This document shows, piece after piece, positions 15,622 through 25,280 of a stretch of 39,570 nucleotides of DNA (position 1 is its first letter; each line of letters starts with the position of its first letter). A program made the translations under genes and the position numbers. Source of the stretch: Deltaproteobacteria bacterium ADurb.Bin151 (GTDB lineage: Bacteria > Desulfobacterota > Syntrophia > Syntrophales > Smithellaceae). The notes under the pieces were generated by a model. The model saw nothing but the letters and a program-made list of their open reading frames with translations, searched no databases and was not told where the DNA came from. The stretch is from positions 1 through 39,570 of the forward strand of contig MWDG01000021.1 in NCBI GenBank assembly GCA_002070455.1, given 5' to 3'.

Positions 15622-16989
15622 ATGACGGATGCATGGTTAGAACGCGCTACTGCCCTATCAGAGATGAAGGATTGGCAGGGTTTGCTTGATTGTTGCAGGG
15701 ACTGGACGAAGAACGAACCGCAGAATAGCATCGCCTGGAAAAACCTCGGTGATGTTTACCTGGCCCTCAACCGCGACAAAGATGCTATCAACGCGTACCG
15801 CGAAGCCCTGCGCATCAATCCTGAGGATGATGATGCTAGTGGTAGTCTCGGGTGGCTTTACACAAGACTTAAGCGCTATGGAGATGCCATCGAAATCTAT
15901 CGTCAAAGACTGCAAATCAAACCTGAGCATGATTACGACTGGGATAGACTCGGGTGGCTTTACGAAGAACTTGGTTACTTCGATGACGTCATCGGAGTCT
16001 ATCGTCAAAGGCTGCAAATCAAACCTGAGGATAATGACGCCCGGAATAAGCTCGGGCGGCTTTACGATAAACTTGATCGTTGCGATGACGCCATCGAAAC
16101 CTATCGCGAAGCCCTGCGCATCAATCCTGAGGATGATGAGGCTTGGAGCATGCTCGGTGATGTTTACGAACGCCTCGATCAACACGATGACGCCTTAGAG
16201 GCTTACCATGAAGCCCTGCGCATCAATCCGGAGAATGATAGCGCTTGGTCTTGCCTCGGTGATGTTTACGAACGCCTCGATCAACACGATGACGCCCTCG
16301 AAGTCTATCGTCAAAGACTGCAAATCAAACCTGAGGATGATCTCGCCTGGTATAAGCTCGGTAATGTTTACGAACGCCTCAATCAACACGATGACGCCAT
16401 TAAAGCCTTGCGCGAAGCCCTGCGCATCGATCCTGAGGATAATCACGCCTGGTATAAGCTAGGTGATGTTTACGAACGCCTCGATCAACACGATGATGCA
16501 ATCGAAGCCTACCGGGAAGCCCTGCGTATCTATCCGGACTTTGATATCGTCTGGCATAGCCTCGGGAATGTTTACGAGCGACTTGGTCAAGACGATGATG
16601 CCATTAAAGCCTACCGCGAAGCCCTGCGCATCAATCCGGATTTTGCTATCGCATGGAACAGCCTTGGGATCGCTTACAAATATATCGATCACTACGACGA
16701 TGCTATTGAAGCCTATCGTCAGGCCATCCATATTAAACCTAAGGATGCGGGTTTCTGGACTTCCCTTGGAGACATTTACCACGACCTTGATCGCCACAAA
16801 GATGCAATCAAGGCTTATCGCAAAGTCGTGTCCATCGATCCTGAGAATGCCGATGTATGGTATTTACTCGGCGCTGAATACAACCTTTCGGGTAACAAGA
16901 CAGCAGCCATGGATGCCTTCCGGCAGCTGAAACACCTTGATCCGGAACAGGCCGATGACCTTTTTAACTTGATTGTGCCGAATTACTAG
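15622..16989 (+). CDS. TPR-repeat protein (12 repeats)
   Basis: A 455-residue cytoplasmic protein made almost entirely of twelve 34-residue tetratricopeptide repeats, typically AWxxLGDVYERLDQHDDAIEAYREALRINPED, from about residue 38 to the end. The start at 15622 (MTDAWLERATALSEM) follows GGAGAGG; an upstream ATG at 15568 lacks a binding site. TPR solenoids are protein-interaction scaffolds; no enzymatic or membrane domain is present. Repeats 5-9 are nearly identical at DNA level, indicating recent tandem duplication, and repeats 2, 3 and 6 share a second version (YRQRLQIKPE), so units have been shuffled as well as copied. The repetitive codon pattern generates long false frames on the other strand. 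Confidence 0.88.
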   Translation: MTDAWLERATALSEMKDWQGLLDCCRDWTKNEPQNSIAWKNLGDVYLALNRDKDAINAYREALRINPEDDDASGSLGWLYTRLKRYGDAIEIYRQRLQIKPEHDYDWDRLGWLYEELGYFDDVIGVYRQRLQIKPEDNDARNKLGRLYDKLDRCDDAIETYREALRINPEDDEAWSMLGDVYERLDQHDDALEAYHEALRINPENDSAWSCLGDVYERLDQHDDALEVYRQRLQIKPEDDLAWYKLGNVYERLNQHDDAIKALREALRIDPEDNHAWYKLGDVYERLDQHDDAIEAYREALRIYPDFDIVWHSLGNVYERLGQDDDAIKAYREALRINPDFAIAWNSLGIAYKYIDHYDDAIEAYRQAIHIKPKDAGFWTSLGDIYHDLDRHKDAIKAYRKVVSIDPENADVWYLLGAEYNLSGNKTAAMDAFRQLKHLDPEQADDLFNLIVPNY

Positions 16990-17344
16990 GAAACGTAATC
17001 TACCTCAAGGATAGTTGCCATCATATTATCTGAATATTAAGATATGTGGAATAGGTATTGAGTTAAATTAACATCCAAGATTGAAATAACAAAAGAAGTT
17101 CTTGATCAGGTAAAAAACAGAATCAAGTCTGAGACTTTATTGGGGCAATAAATGCGGCAAATCAAAGTCAAGCGTTTTATTCAAGGGCGTTTTTCTGGAC
17201 AGCAGGAAGAAAATCATGATTCGTGGCCGTCTTTGCGCTTACTGTCAAGAGAACTCCGACTAACGACATATGAATTTCAGAAGACAATTTAAACCCCGTA
17301 GGTTACTATATGCTTGATCCCACTGGTCCATTTTGCGCAGAAGA
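16990..17344 (+). other. Intergenic stretch with a possible gene remnant and a 46-codon frame
   Basis: One frame reads KIEITKEVLDQVKNRIKSET then LLGQ and stops at 17151, without any start codon, so it looks like the tail of a decayed gene. It is followed directly by an ATG at 17152 opening a 46-codon frame (MRQIKVKRFIQGRFSGQQEE...) to 17292 without a good ribosome-binding site. Neither is convincing as a functional gene. Confidence 0.3.
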
Positions 17345-19420
17345 TCATATAATCAGATCATCGAGAAACTCAGAGGGGGAGTCGCCGCTGGTTACCAGCA
17401 GGTGATCTCGAGCGCGTGTGCAGGCAACGTACAGCAGGTGCCTCTCCGTATTATAGACTTCTTCCAGATCCGCATCGTCGTCCGCCGTTTCGATGCGCTC
17501 TTGCAGAGGGACAACCTCATCGTCGCAGGCCATCACGCAAACAGCCCGAAACTCAAGTCCCTTTGCCAGATGCATTGTACTGACTGATACAAACCCGCTA
17601 ATTGTTTCCATCTTGTCATCGAGAACCTTAAAGGGAATTCCCGATTTCTTCACAGCAGCAAGTGCTCTTGGCATCTGAGCGTCAGAACGGACAAAGACAC
17701 CTACTTCATGTGGTATGATTCCTTCATTTGATCTTTCCGAAATCCATTTGGCAACCGCTGCCATTTCATCGTTATGCGAGTCAAAAATCATAATTTCTGG
17801 TTTGGGACCGTTAAAAACCGATACAATGCCACGACGATCTTCCACATTTCCGTCCACATCTGACACCTCTGTTCCGAGCAGACGATCAGCCTGAATTCTT
17901 ATTTGATGGGATGTTCGGTAATTAATCCGCAACATCCGGGAACGACCACGAATATCAACACCCAGCGACTTCCATGAAAAAGGTTGCTGAAAAATCCGCT
18001 GTCCCAGATCACCAGCAAAGAACAGACCGCTGGGTCGATCAGAGCCAATGGCAGCAAGAAATCTTAATTGAGAAATGCTAACATCCTGTGACTCATCTAC
18101 TACTATAAAATCAAAAGTTTGTTTTTTATTTTTTGCAAAATGTTGCGTCAAATGGCCAAAAACTGATGAATAGGTAAGAAGCTTTCGGGCCTCAATTTTA
18201 CTGCGCACATTCTCAAAGATTGACCATAAAATTTGTCGTTGCTTTTCCGGTAGCCTTGATTTTCGTCCCAAGCGACGGGCATCACGGTATCCTTCCCAAG
18301 TATTGAGTTGCCAGGCATCCACTACATCTTTCCATTCGGTTATTAAGAAAGACAGCGGAAATTTATGGCCGTCAACATCGCCTGAAGCATCTTTCATAAT
18401 CTTTATTATTTCTGCGTCGGATACAATGCGTGTCCGGCCAAAGTTTGCTTCATAAAGCCGAAGTCCAATCTCATTGAGTGCAACACATTCCAACCGTTCA
18501 CCGATTCGGGGCGCATTGCTTATCAGGCGTCTCATCCTCAAACGTAATGCATTTGCAAGAGTATCTGAGAAAGTGGTTAACAAAACACGTGCATCGGAAT
18601 GTGACCGAGCCAGAAACACTGCTCGATGCAAGGCGACAATAGTTTTGCCTGTGCCTGCCGAACCTGAAACTCGCGCTGGGCCACTGTAGTCTTTTTCAAC
18701 TAATTGCCGCTGTGCCGGATGGAGAAAAACAATCCATTTCTCCCAGGGGTATTCCAAAGCACGTTCCAGTTCCTCAAGATTGTGCATCGTGCGGAAACGG
18801 CGCTCAGCATCGGGATGCTTGAACGGGTCTGAACCAGCAGCGGCAGGCGGAATGATTTGCGGTAGCGTTCCGGTAGCCAGACACAGCAAAGCTTCCGCCG
18901 CTTCTCCAGGCAGATGGTCGGCCAGTTCAAGAATTGTATCTTCATTGGCTTTGCGCACATCATTGAGCCATTCAGAAGGGACGCCATATTTCAGCAATTC
19001 CGCATCAGAATAATTCTCAAATAAAGGCTTTTTCGTCGGAACGTCAGGCTTTTGGATTTCGGTGTATGTTGGTATGATTATTTCTTTGATGGTTTCCCGA
19101 ATCTCAACAAGTTGCGCAGCGCCGGTTTGGGGATGTGTTTCCAGTTTACGGCATTCAGCCCATTGATAAGCGTTATCATGGTGACCGACGAAACATAAAA
19201 GTAGGCTACTATCTGTCTTATGCACAATCAAGCGCAAATCGCTGCTCACGCGGATAGACCAGAATCTTTTATCTTTTGCTTTTTCCAGCTTGTGAAACTT
19301 CATCCCCGGACTGGACGGGTTCACCTGAAGATCAAAGGCTGTGGTCTTGATGGCTTTCTGTTCTTCGTTTGTCAGTCTAGATAAACTGTCGGTAAACGTG
19401 TCAGCAATACGGAAATTCAT
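17345..19420 (-). CDS. UvrD/Rep-type helicase with RelE/ParE-like N-terminal domain
   Basis: A 691-residue fusion. Residues 1-95 look like a RelE/ParE-superfamily toxin fold (FTDSLSRLTNEEQKAIKTTA, MKFHKLEKAKDKRFWSIRVS, LRLIVHKTDSSLLLCFVGHH DNAY). From about 230 it is a superfamily 1A helicase: motif I GSAGTGKT (253-260), motif Ia LLTTFSDTLA, motif II VVDESQD (441-446), motif III AGDLGQRIF, motif IV RINYRTS, motif V STMHLAKGLEFRAV and motif VI LYVACTRARDHL. All ATPase motifs are intact. GGAAGG precedes the ATG at 19420. It is the last gene of the minus-strand defence operon, 24 bases after the zinc protein gene. The N-terminal domain may bind RNA or ribosomes, or regulate the helicase; which of these is unknown. 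Confidence 0.85.
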   Translation of the reverse strand: MNFRIADTFTDSLSRLTNEEQKAIKTTAFDLQVNPSSPGMKFHKLEKAKDKRFWSIRVSSDLRLIVHKTDSSLLLCFVGHHDNAYQWAECRKLETHPQTGAAQLVEIRETIKEIIIPTYTEIQKPDVPTKKPLFENYSDAELLKYGVPSEWLNDVRKANEDTILELADHLPGEAAEALLCLATGTLPQIIPPAAAGSDPFKHPDAERRFRTMHNLEELERALEYPWEKWIVFLHPAQRQLVEKDYSGPARVSGSAGTGKTIVALHRAVFLARSHSDARVLLTTFSDTLANALRLRMRRLISNAPRIGERLECVALNEIGLRLYEANFGRTRIVSDAEIIKIMKDASGDVDGHKFPLSFLITEWKDVVDAWQLNTWEGYRDARRLGRKSRLPEKQRQILWSIFENVRSKIEARKLLTYSSVFGHLTQHFAKNKKQTFDFIVVDESQDVSISQLRFLAAIGSDRPSGLFFAGDLGQRIFQQPFSWKSLGVDIRGRSRMLRINYRTSHQIRIQADRLLGTEVSDVDGNVEDRRGIVSVFNGPKPEIMIFDSHNDEMAAVAKWISERSNEGIIPHEVGVFVRSDAQMPRALAAVKKSGIPFKVLDDKMETISGFVSVSTMHLAKGLEFRAVCVMACDDEVVPLQERIETADDDADLEEVYNTERHLLYVACTRARDHLLVTSGDSPSEFLDDLII

Positions 19421-19444
19421 TTGGTTTTATCCTTCCAATCAAGA

Positions 19445-20086
19445 TCAAAAGGGGCAATCCTTGTCGCTTATGTTACCATTATGTGAGGCTGTCTGATATT
19501 CTTCTTCAGACTGAACCCTTTCCCATTCTTCACGAAAATAATTTTTAATGCTTTGCTCGATATTGCCGTTCTTCTTGCTTTCGGGTAACTGTTCATAAAT
19601 GAAATATCTTCGTTCAATATATATATCAAGAGCGGCATGAAAAAGTTCTGCCATAAAATCATCATTGAATCTCACCGTGTGATCAAGTATTGTCCGGACC
19701 TGTTTGTAATTAAGATCTTCAGGATGAGATAATAATCTAACAATAATATCAGGATTAGGATTAAATTCCACGATGGCCGCCGTACTTTCATACTGAGAAT
19801 TAAGATGCTTCACTTCTTCTGAATACTGCGGAAAGAAGAGGATTTTTTGAGAGGAACCTAATTGCTCCATTATTTTTTTCATATATATCACGCAGGAAAA
19901 TTCGACATCGATGGTTTGATTTGAAATAGGATTCAACAGAACATGGTGCCATTCAATCGGTGCATTGCCGCATAAATAACAGTTATTGCTCGACCGTCGA
20001 AAAACCCTTGTGCAAATAATCTCGTCTCCTGTTTTCCAGAATTGTGTTAGTTTTTCGACCAGTGACTGGTTCCTTTCTTTTGACAT
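19445..20086 (-). CDS. Small zinc-binding (treble-clef-like) protein
   Basis: A 213-residue protein. Near the N terminus NCYLCGNAPIEWHHVLLNP followed about 15 residues later by VEFSCVIYMKKIM gives a C-x2-C...H...C arrangement seen in treble-clef zinc knuckles (C..CG...H...N....vG.eC). A classical HNH would need an additional Asn/His and the second C-x-x-C, which are not evident, so nuclease activity is doubtful. The remainder is helical and acidic. GGGGGAT precedes the ATG at 20086. It sits between the PD-(D/E)XK nuclease gene (47-base gap) and the helicase gene (24-base gap), so it is part of the same operon, perhaps as a targeting or bridging subunit (inference). Confidence 0.65.
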   Translation of the reverse strand: MSKERNQSLVEKLTQFWKTGDEIICTRVFRRSSNNCYLCGNAPIEWHHVLLNPISNQTIDVEFSCVIYMKKIMEQLGSSQKILFFPQYSEEVKHLNSQYESTAAIVEFNPNPDIIVRLLSHPEDLNYKQVRTILDHTVRFNDDFMAELFHAALDIYIERRYFIYEQLPESKKNGNIEQSIKNYFREEWERVQSEEEYQTASHNGNISDKDCPF

Positions 20087-20133
20087 ACAGATTATATCCC
20101 CCTAAATTAAATTGTTTTGTTAAACTTTCACGA

Positions 20134-22083
20134 TCAGAATGGAATCTTATAATCGTCGATATTTTCATTACTATTCATCGCACCCATATATTTATCATCT
20201 TGGGAAATATTAATGCCTTTGGAAATTTGACATTCTTCACTGCAAAAACCGCATTTGGGGCAGATAAGTTTCTTACATACAGGACAACGATTTGATTCCC
20301 CCAAGACTAAAGGATACTTCCCGCATTTCCCTTTTCCTTCTATCCGTCCGCCGCAATACGCAATTATAGTTTCCCAATTGTCGTTCGGTGATATTTTGCC
20401 TTGGAAAATATGAAAACCACTTAACCTGAAATATTTGTATTTTCTAATAAGATTATGGTCGGCCGACCATAATTTGTCCAATACTTCTATCAAACTTCGC
20501 ACCGTATAAAGGGGATCATAAATACCCAAAGGTTTATTGTACTCGTCTGTATTCATAAAAACAAAGCGCCTGTATTGATCCGGGCGATAATCTTTATATT
20601 GTTCAGAATGACTGGAAAGCATTTCGGTGAAATGACTTAAAAATGTGAGATATAGAAATGGAAGTGATAATCCATTCGCACAAATGCGATTAAGCAGTTT
20701 CTGGTAAAAGGCCCACTCCCATGTTTTTAATGATTCATTATGCCAGTATTTGGTGAGATTAACATTCGTGACAATACATAGGGGGATGAGATTAACATCC
20801 TTCGCCTGGCTCAAGATATGCTCCATCTCGCCTTGTTGAGTTAATTCATCAATGGCTTCATTTCTGCTTTTATATAAATCAGAAGGATAATTGAATATCC
20901 ACGGCGGAAAGAAGAAATTGGCATTACGGCCCGGACGACCAAAATCTATTCTAAAATGCTCGCTATTAAACTCCTCTTTCAATTTCTTGTGCTCATGCTC
21001 AGTTGTTTCACCAAGAAACAGTAATGAAGTATTCTTTTCGGTGTTCGCCGGTGTAAGAAGAGCACTGGGCCACAAATAATTTGACAGAACACCGGCAATT
21101 TTTACATTTTCATTATCCAGTGCTATCTTAAATTTTGGAACACAATGTTCTACATATCTTTCTGGACTGGATATTGCTCTACGAGAATTTTTAATATCGA
21201 CAGGGCAATTGTTTACTTTCAGGTCAAAATATTTCCACTCGTCATCTGTATTCTCTTTGATTTGGTTAATGGACACATCCTCTACTTGGAAGCCACATCG
21301 TTGATAAAATATCTTTGCTGCCTTCTCCGCGGCTCGTGCTGATAAAACACGTCCCACTTCGTAATCTTCACCAAATTTTTCAAGCACGACATTTACTCTA
21401 TTCTTAATTTCATTCTTTAACTTTTCGTTAAGCCATCCTATTGCAAGAGTAAAATCATCTTCATCAAGAACGGGGGTGACTGAAATCTTAGCATCGACAT
21501 CAATACCGCTGAAAACATTTTTTGATAGGCATAGATAGCGCTCCTGTTCTTTTTGCTTCCGTGTGTTTTCTTCTTTCTGGACTTCCATTATCGGAAGTTG
21601 CATTCGTATATATTCTTTCAATATTTCTATTATTTCTGACCGTCTTCTATAATCCTCAATGTCGTCTTCACACAATTTTTGAGCATTAATGAGCACATCG
21701 ATTCTCTTTTCCGTAGAACTCAAAGCGTGATGATATTCACGTACCTCATCAGATGAAAAATCCTTTAAGTTTTCCACAATAGACAGAAAAATATAACCAT
21801 CGACATCTGATATTCCACCTTTTTGTCTTGATTCTCGAACAAAAGTAAGAAAGTCAGATATATTATCAACTGCTATTTCATCTCGATACTGTTTATTATT
21901 TTGACGGTTTTGAGTAAGAGTGAGCATCGGTCCTATTTTACTCTCAATCAACGATATATATCTTCTATGTATTTGGATTTTTGGTTTAAAATGAGTATTA
22001 GTGATGTTTTTATAATCTTCTTTGACATTATAACCAAGAGATGGCGCGAATTGTTTTAATTGTTCTTTCAGAGTTTTGTTCAT
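20134..22083 (-). CDS. PD-(D/E)XK nuclease-like protein with C-terminal zinc ribbon
   Basis: About 649 residues. The N-terminal half is helical with a charged coiled-coil stretch (about 145-185). The middle contains a restriction-endonuclease-like core: helix EKAAKIFYQRCGFQVEDVS, then EWKYFDLKVNNCPVDIKNSR, where Asp 287 and the D-x-K pair Asp 296/Lys 298 would be catalytic, followed by ERYVEHCVPKFK. The C terminus has at least eight Cys (CGGRIEGKGKC, NRCPVCKKLICPKCGFCSEE C), suggesting one or two zinc sites. I use the ATG at 22083; a TTG at 22128 overlapping the mod stop, with a weak GG-rich site, would add 15 residues and mean direct translational coupling. The gene follows mod immediately, so it is likely an added effector of the restriction system. 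Confidence 0.7.
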   Translation of the reverse strand: MNKTLKEQLKQFAPSLGYNVKEDYKNITNTHFKPKIQIHRRYISLIESKIGPMLTLTQNRQNNKQYRDEIAVDNISDFLTFVRESRQKGGISDVDGYIFLSIVENLKDFSSDEVREYHHALSSTEKRIDVLINAQKLCEDDIEDYRRRSEIIEILKEYIRMQLPIMEVQKEENTRKQKEQERYLCLSKNVFSGIDVDAKISVTPVLDEDDFTLAIGWLNEKLKNEIKNRVNVVLEKFGEDYEVGRVLSARAAEKAAKIFYQRCGFQVEDVSINQIKENTDDEWKYFDLKVNNCPVDIKNSRRAISSPERYVEHCVPKFKIALDNENVKIAGVLSNYLWPSALLTPANTEKNTSLLFLGETTEHEHKKLKEEFNSEHFRIDFGRPGRNANFFFPPWIFNYPSDLYKSRNEAIDELTQQGEMEHILSQAKDVNLIPLCIVTNVNLTKYWHNESLKTWEWAFYQKLLNRICANGLSLPFLYLTFLSHFTEMLSSHSEQYKDYRPDQYRRFVFMNTDEYNKPLGIYDPLYTVRSLIEVLDKLWSADHNLIRKYKYFRLSGFHIFQGKISPNDNWETIIAYCGGRIEGKGKCGKYPLVLGESNRCPVCKKLICPKCGFCSEECQISKGINISQDDKYMGAMNSNENIDDYKIPF

Positions 22084-22124
22084 TTTTTTTAAATATTGCG
22101 AGCGTGTCGAAACACGTATTATTA

Positions 22125-24944
22125 TCAAACCCTAAACACCTTCATCACTTCATCACCTAAATGGTTGATGACCTTGACGGCGATGCGGCCGGATTTAGGT
22201 TTGTCGAAAGGCCGGGAAATATCACTGTTTAATGTTGCCCATGCCTCTTCGTTGATTTCGGCCTTGAGAGTGGTTTTCAATGCTTTATAGGGATTGTTTG
22301 CGCCCAAAAAGTAGGCGTGACGGACAAAGAAACTTTCTTCATTGTAGTCAGTGTCAATAAACCAACAAGCAATACCTTCGGCACCGTCGCTGCATACTTC
22401 TCCGGTGTTGGGATGAAACACATCCACACCATTGATTTTTACCTGGACCCGTCCGCCTTCAGCATCGAGAATATCAATATCCGGTTCACCGAAAATGATA
22501 AACAGATTGCCCTTGCCGGTATTTTTCAGATCTTCCGCCATGTGTAGATCGGCATTCATACGCGCCTTGAGCACGGGAACGCGGCCAAGTTTATTGAATT
22601 CCGTGGAATGGGCATCATAGTTGAATGCGCAGGTAATGAGCACGTCAAAGTCGGCATCACCTGCCTCACGGGCTGCGGCAACCAGATCGGGACGGGAAAC
22701 AGTTCCGAATTCCGGGCCGACGAAGATTGCGGCGCGTTTCTCAGCGCCGGTTTCTTCATTACCTTCCAGGTATCTTCCCTCGGCGCAGATATAGCGACCC
22801 GGCCATGGTGCAAGAGACGTAAAAGTAATTTTATCTTCCTTGTGAGCCTGTTGGACACCGGATATTTTCAGGTTCTCCAAAATGATCTGCGTGAAGTCGC
22901 GCTCAGCAGCATAGTCTGATGACGCTGAATCCGCCACACCGTCGATTAGCTCATCATTTTCATCGACAGTTAAAACTCGGTGAGGTAAAAGGCTCTCCAC
23001 TGTGAACGGTCCAGCCACACGCACCTTCTTTTTGTCATCGTAAGGTTTGTCATAGAGGTATTCATATTCCGCCTTGGCGGCAATCGAGGTGTCGATTTCT
23101 TTCTGACGGTCAATGCGGTGTTGCCACCATTGGGCATGAAGTTTCTTTGAGTCATCCTTCCATTTTTCTTCAACCTGTCGTGGAATTTCCCATTCTTCCC
23201 ATTTTTTTCCGAGGGATTCATTTAGTTGTTTACGGATGGGTTCGAGCTTTTCCTGATACTTATCCCAGATTACATCGATTTCTGCGTTGTTGGCGATGGA
23301 CTTCAGCGTAATGTGCGGCACACGCTCATAGACGAATCCCTGGCGGATGTCACCGCGTATGGTCGCGGTAGATGGTTCTTTACGGCTTATTTCAGCTTCT
23401 TTAATCTGCCCATCGCGGCTATCGGCAAGTAAATAATAAGAATAACGTGCGCCCATGATACGGGCACGGGCCAACGCCAGTGCCACACGAGAGGTATCAA
23501 TGGTAATCCAGCGACGGCCCCACTGCTCGGAGACATAGGTGGTCGTACCCGAACCGCAGGTTGGATCAAGGATAAGATCGCCGGGATCGGTGGCCATGAG
23601 AATACAACGCTGGATCACGTTTTCGTTTGTTTGCACGACGTAAATCTTGCCTGATGCACCGAACAGGTTTTCCCAGATGTTGATGACTTCCATAACCGGA
23701 AAGTCTTCGTGATATAGAACGTATCGGAGAGCATTTGCGGTGGCGTGTAATCTGTTGGCTTTCGCCAAGACCTTCATGCCAGGCGGATTTGTTTTCCAGC
23801 TCTTTCCTGCCGTCGGCGAAAAATAACGATCCATGAAATCGAAATCAAAGACGCAGGAAGGAGTCCGCCCTGTGGAAGATAAGTCCAAACTGGTAAACAC
23901 CCTGCTACCATCCGGAATCAAGCTAGGGTCACTGTATTCGCTCCTCTGCAAGGAACGACGCGATCCGTCGGCAAGTTCGATGAGGTTAAATTGGCTGTCT
24001 TGCTCAACAAGTTTTGGAACAAAGAGTCTCCGATATTTGGTTTGTTTCGCGTCTTTTCCAAACCAGAGAATATAGTCGCAGACTCCGGCAAGATAAGTCG
24101 TCCCAAGCGGAATCTTAGTTCTAAAGGTAATCTGTGCGATGAAATTGCTCTCGCCGAAAACCTCATCCATCAACGCTCTTACCCGATGGACATTTTCATC
24201 CCCGATCTGCACGAAGATTGAACCGCTCCCTGTCAATAAATCTCTCGCTACAGTCAAGCGATCTCGTAGATAGGTCAGATAAGAATGAATCCCGTCGCGC
24301 CAGGTATCGCGGAAAGCCTTAACCTGTTCCGGCTCACGGGTGATATGATCGGCATTGCCGTCTTTCACATCGCGGCTGGTTGTTGACCACTGAAAATTGG
24401 AGTTGAACTTGATACCATAGGGCGGATCAAAATAGATACACTGCACCTTGCCGCGCAGTCCTTCACGCTCAGCAAGAGAGGCCATAACCTGAAGGCTGTC
24501 ACCCAAAATCATTCGGTTAGTCCAGTTAGCGTCGTGCTGGTAAAATTCGGTTTTGGCGGCTTCGGCAGGAATGCCATTGAAATCGGAAAAAAGATCGGTT
24601 TGCATTTCAGCGGCCTGTTTATCTGCTGTTGTGCGGCGTAGCAGATCGTCAATCAGCACTTTTGGATGGACTTTTTCCTGAATATAAATAGGCGGGGCAT
24701 GAACAACAAGGTCTGACCAGTCCTTTTCATCCTTGCCACGCCAAACGAGTTGCGGATCGAGATCGCGGTTGCGGTTTGCCTTTTCTTCTTCGAGTCCAGC
24801 AACGCCGCGCGGCAGGGTTACATGCAGTTGATCTTGCGCTTCCTTTTGAAGTACAGACTGAAACTCGGCGGTGGGTATGTTTTTGCGTTTTGCTTCATCG
24901 TGTATGAGGGTTTCTATTATTTTTTTATTTTCTTTTTTCTTCAT
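22125..24944 (-). CDS. mod: Type III restriction-modification methyltransferase (Mod)
   Basis: A 939-residue beta-class N6-adenine methyltransferase. Catalytic motif IV is DPPY (173-176, in IYFDPPYGIKFN); the SAM-binding motif I comes later (LDPTCGSGTT, about 459-468), the order expected for beta-class Mod proteins, with the target-recognition region between about 230 and 400. The C-terminal 450 residues are longer than in short Mod proteins and resemble those of the large type III/DUF559-less group paired with about 1000-residue Res proteins. It modifies the host recognition site and, with Res, forms the restriction complex. The ATG at 24944 overlaps the stop of a possible 31-codon leader (ATGA). 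It is separated from res by an AlbA_2-type gene. Confidence 0.92.
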   Translation of the reverse strand: MKKKENKKIIETLIHDEAKRKNIPTAEFQSVLQKEAQDQLHVTLPRGVAGLEEEKANRNRDLDPQLVWRGKDEKDWSDLVVHAPPIYIQEKVHPKVLIDDLLRRTTADKQAAEMQTDLFSDFNGIPAEAAKTEFYQHDANWTNRMILGDSLQVMASLAEREGLRGKVQCIYFDPPYGIKFNSNFQWSTTSRDVKDGNADHITREPEQVKAFRDTWRDGIHSYLTYLRDRLTVARDLLTGSGSIFVQIGDENVHRVRALMDEVFGESNFIAQITFRTKIPLGTTYLAGVCDYILWFGKDAKQTKYRRLFVPKLVEQDSQFNLIELADGSRRSLQRSEYSDPSLIPDGSRVFTSLDLSSTGRTPSCVFDFDFMDRYFSPTAGKSWKTNPPGMKVLAKANRLHATANALRYVLYHEDFPVMEVINIWENLFGASGKIYVVQTNENVIQRCILMATDPGDLILDPTCGSGTTTYVSEQWGRRWITIDTSRVALALARARIMGARYSYYLLADSRDGQIKEAEISRKEPSTATIRGDIRQGFVYERVPHITLKSIANNAEIDVIWDKYQEKLEPIRKQLNESLGKKWEEWEIPRQVEEKWKDDSKKLHAQWWQHRIDRQKEIDTSIAAKAEYEYLYDKPYDDKKKVRVAGPFTVESLLPHRVLTVDENDELIDGVADSASSDYAAERDFTQIILENLKISGVQQAHKEDKITFTSLAPWPGRYICAEGRYLEGNEETGAEKRAAIFVGPEFGTVSRPDLVAAAREAGDADFDVLITCAFNYDAHSTEFNKLGRVPVLKARMNADLHMAEDLKNTGKGNLFIIFGEPDIDILDAEGGRVQVKINGVDVFHPNTGEVCSDGAEGIACWFIDTDYNEESFFVRHAYFLGANNPYKALKTTLKAEINEEAWATLNSDISRPFDKPKSGRIAVKVINHLGDEVMKVFRV

Positions 24945-25280
24945 GTGTTGATCCTATTCATCCTCATGGTTATTATCGTCATCATCGTCGGCAGCGGCGG
25001 CATTGTTATTGCCATGCCCATGGCCATGATCATTCTATATAGGTTGCTCTATTTAACTGAATGTAACTTAACCAAATCATAACCCATGTGAGCCTTTTCA
25101 ATAAAATTGTAACAAGCTCTTATACTTATTCCGTTTTTAATGACGAACATCATGTAGCAAGAAGTCCGTTACCAACCAGTCAACTACCCGCCTTAACCAT
25201 AAGGCATTGTTTTTACATCATTAATCAAAAAAACCTTGCTCCCTTTCTTTGTTCCAGTCAACTACCCGTCAACTAAAATT
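24945..25280 (-). other. Intergenic gap in the defence operon with leader frame and direct repeats
   Basis: 336 bases between the AlbA_2 gene and mod. On the minus strand, ATG at 25037 opens a 31-codon, Met-rich frame (9 Met) whose TGA overlaps the mod ATG; a second frame of the same stretch is His/Asn/Asp-rich (HGHGHGNNNAAAADDDDDNN) but has no start. A 15-bp direct repeat CCAGTCAACTACCCG occurs at 25176-25190 and 25254-25268. A promoter for mod may lie here. Confidence 0.35.

Noticed and set aside
17199..17211. AGCAGGAAGAAAA shared with the right flank of the two-recombinase element (15409-15421)
   Set aside because: Too short to be significant and purine-rich; not taken as a target-site copy.
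19445..20086. HNH endonuclease
   Set aside because: Only one C-x-x-C and a single downstream Cys are present and the catalytic His/Asn pattern is incomplete; called a zinc knuckle instead.
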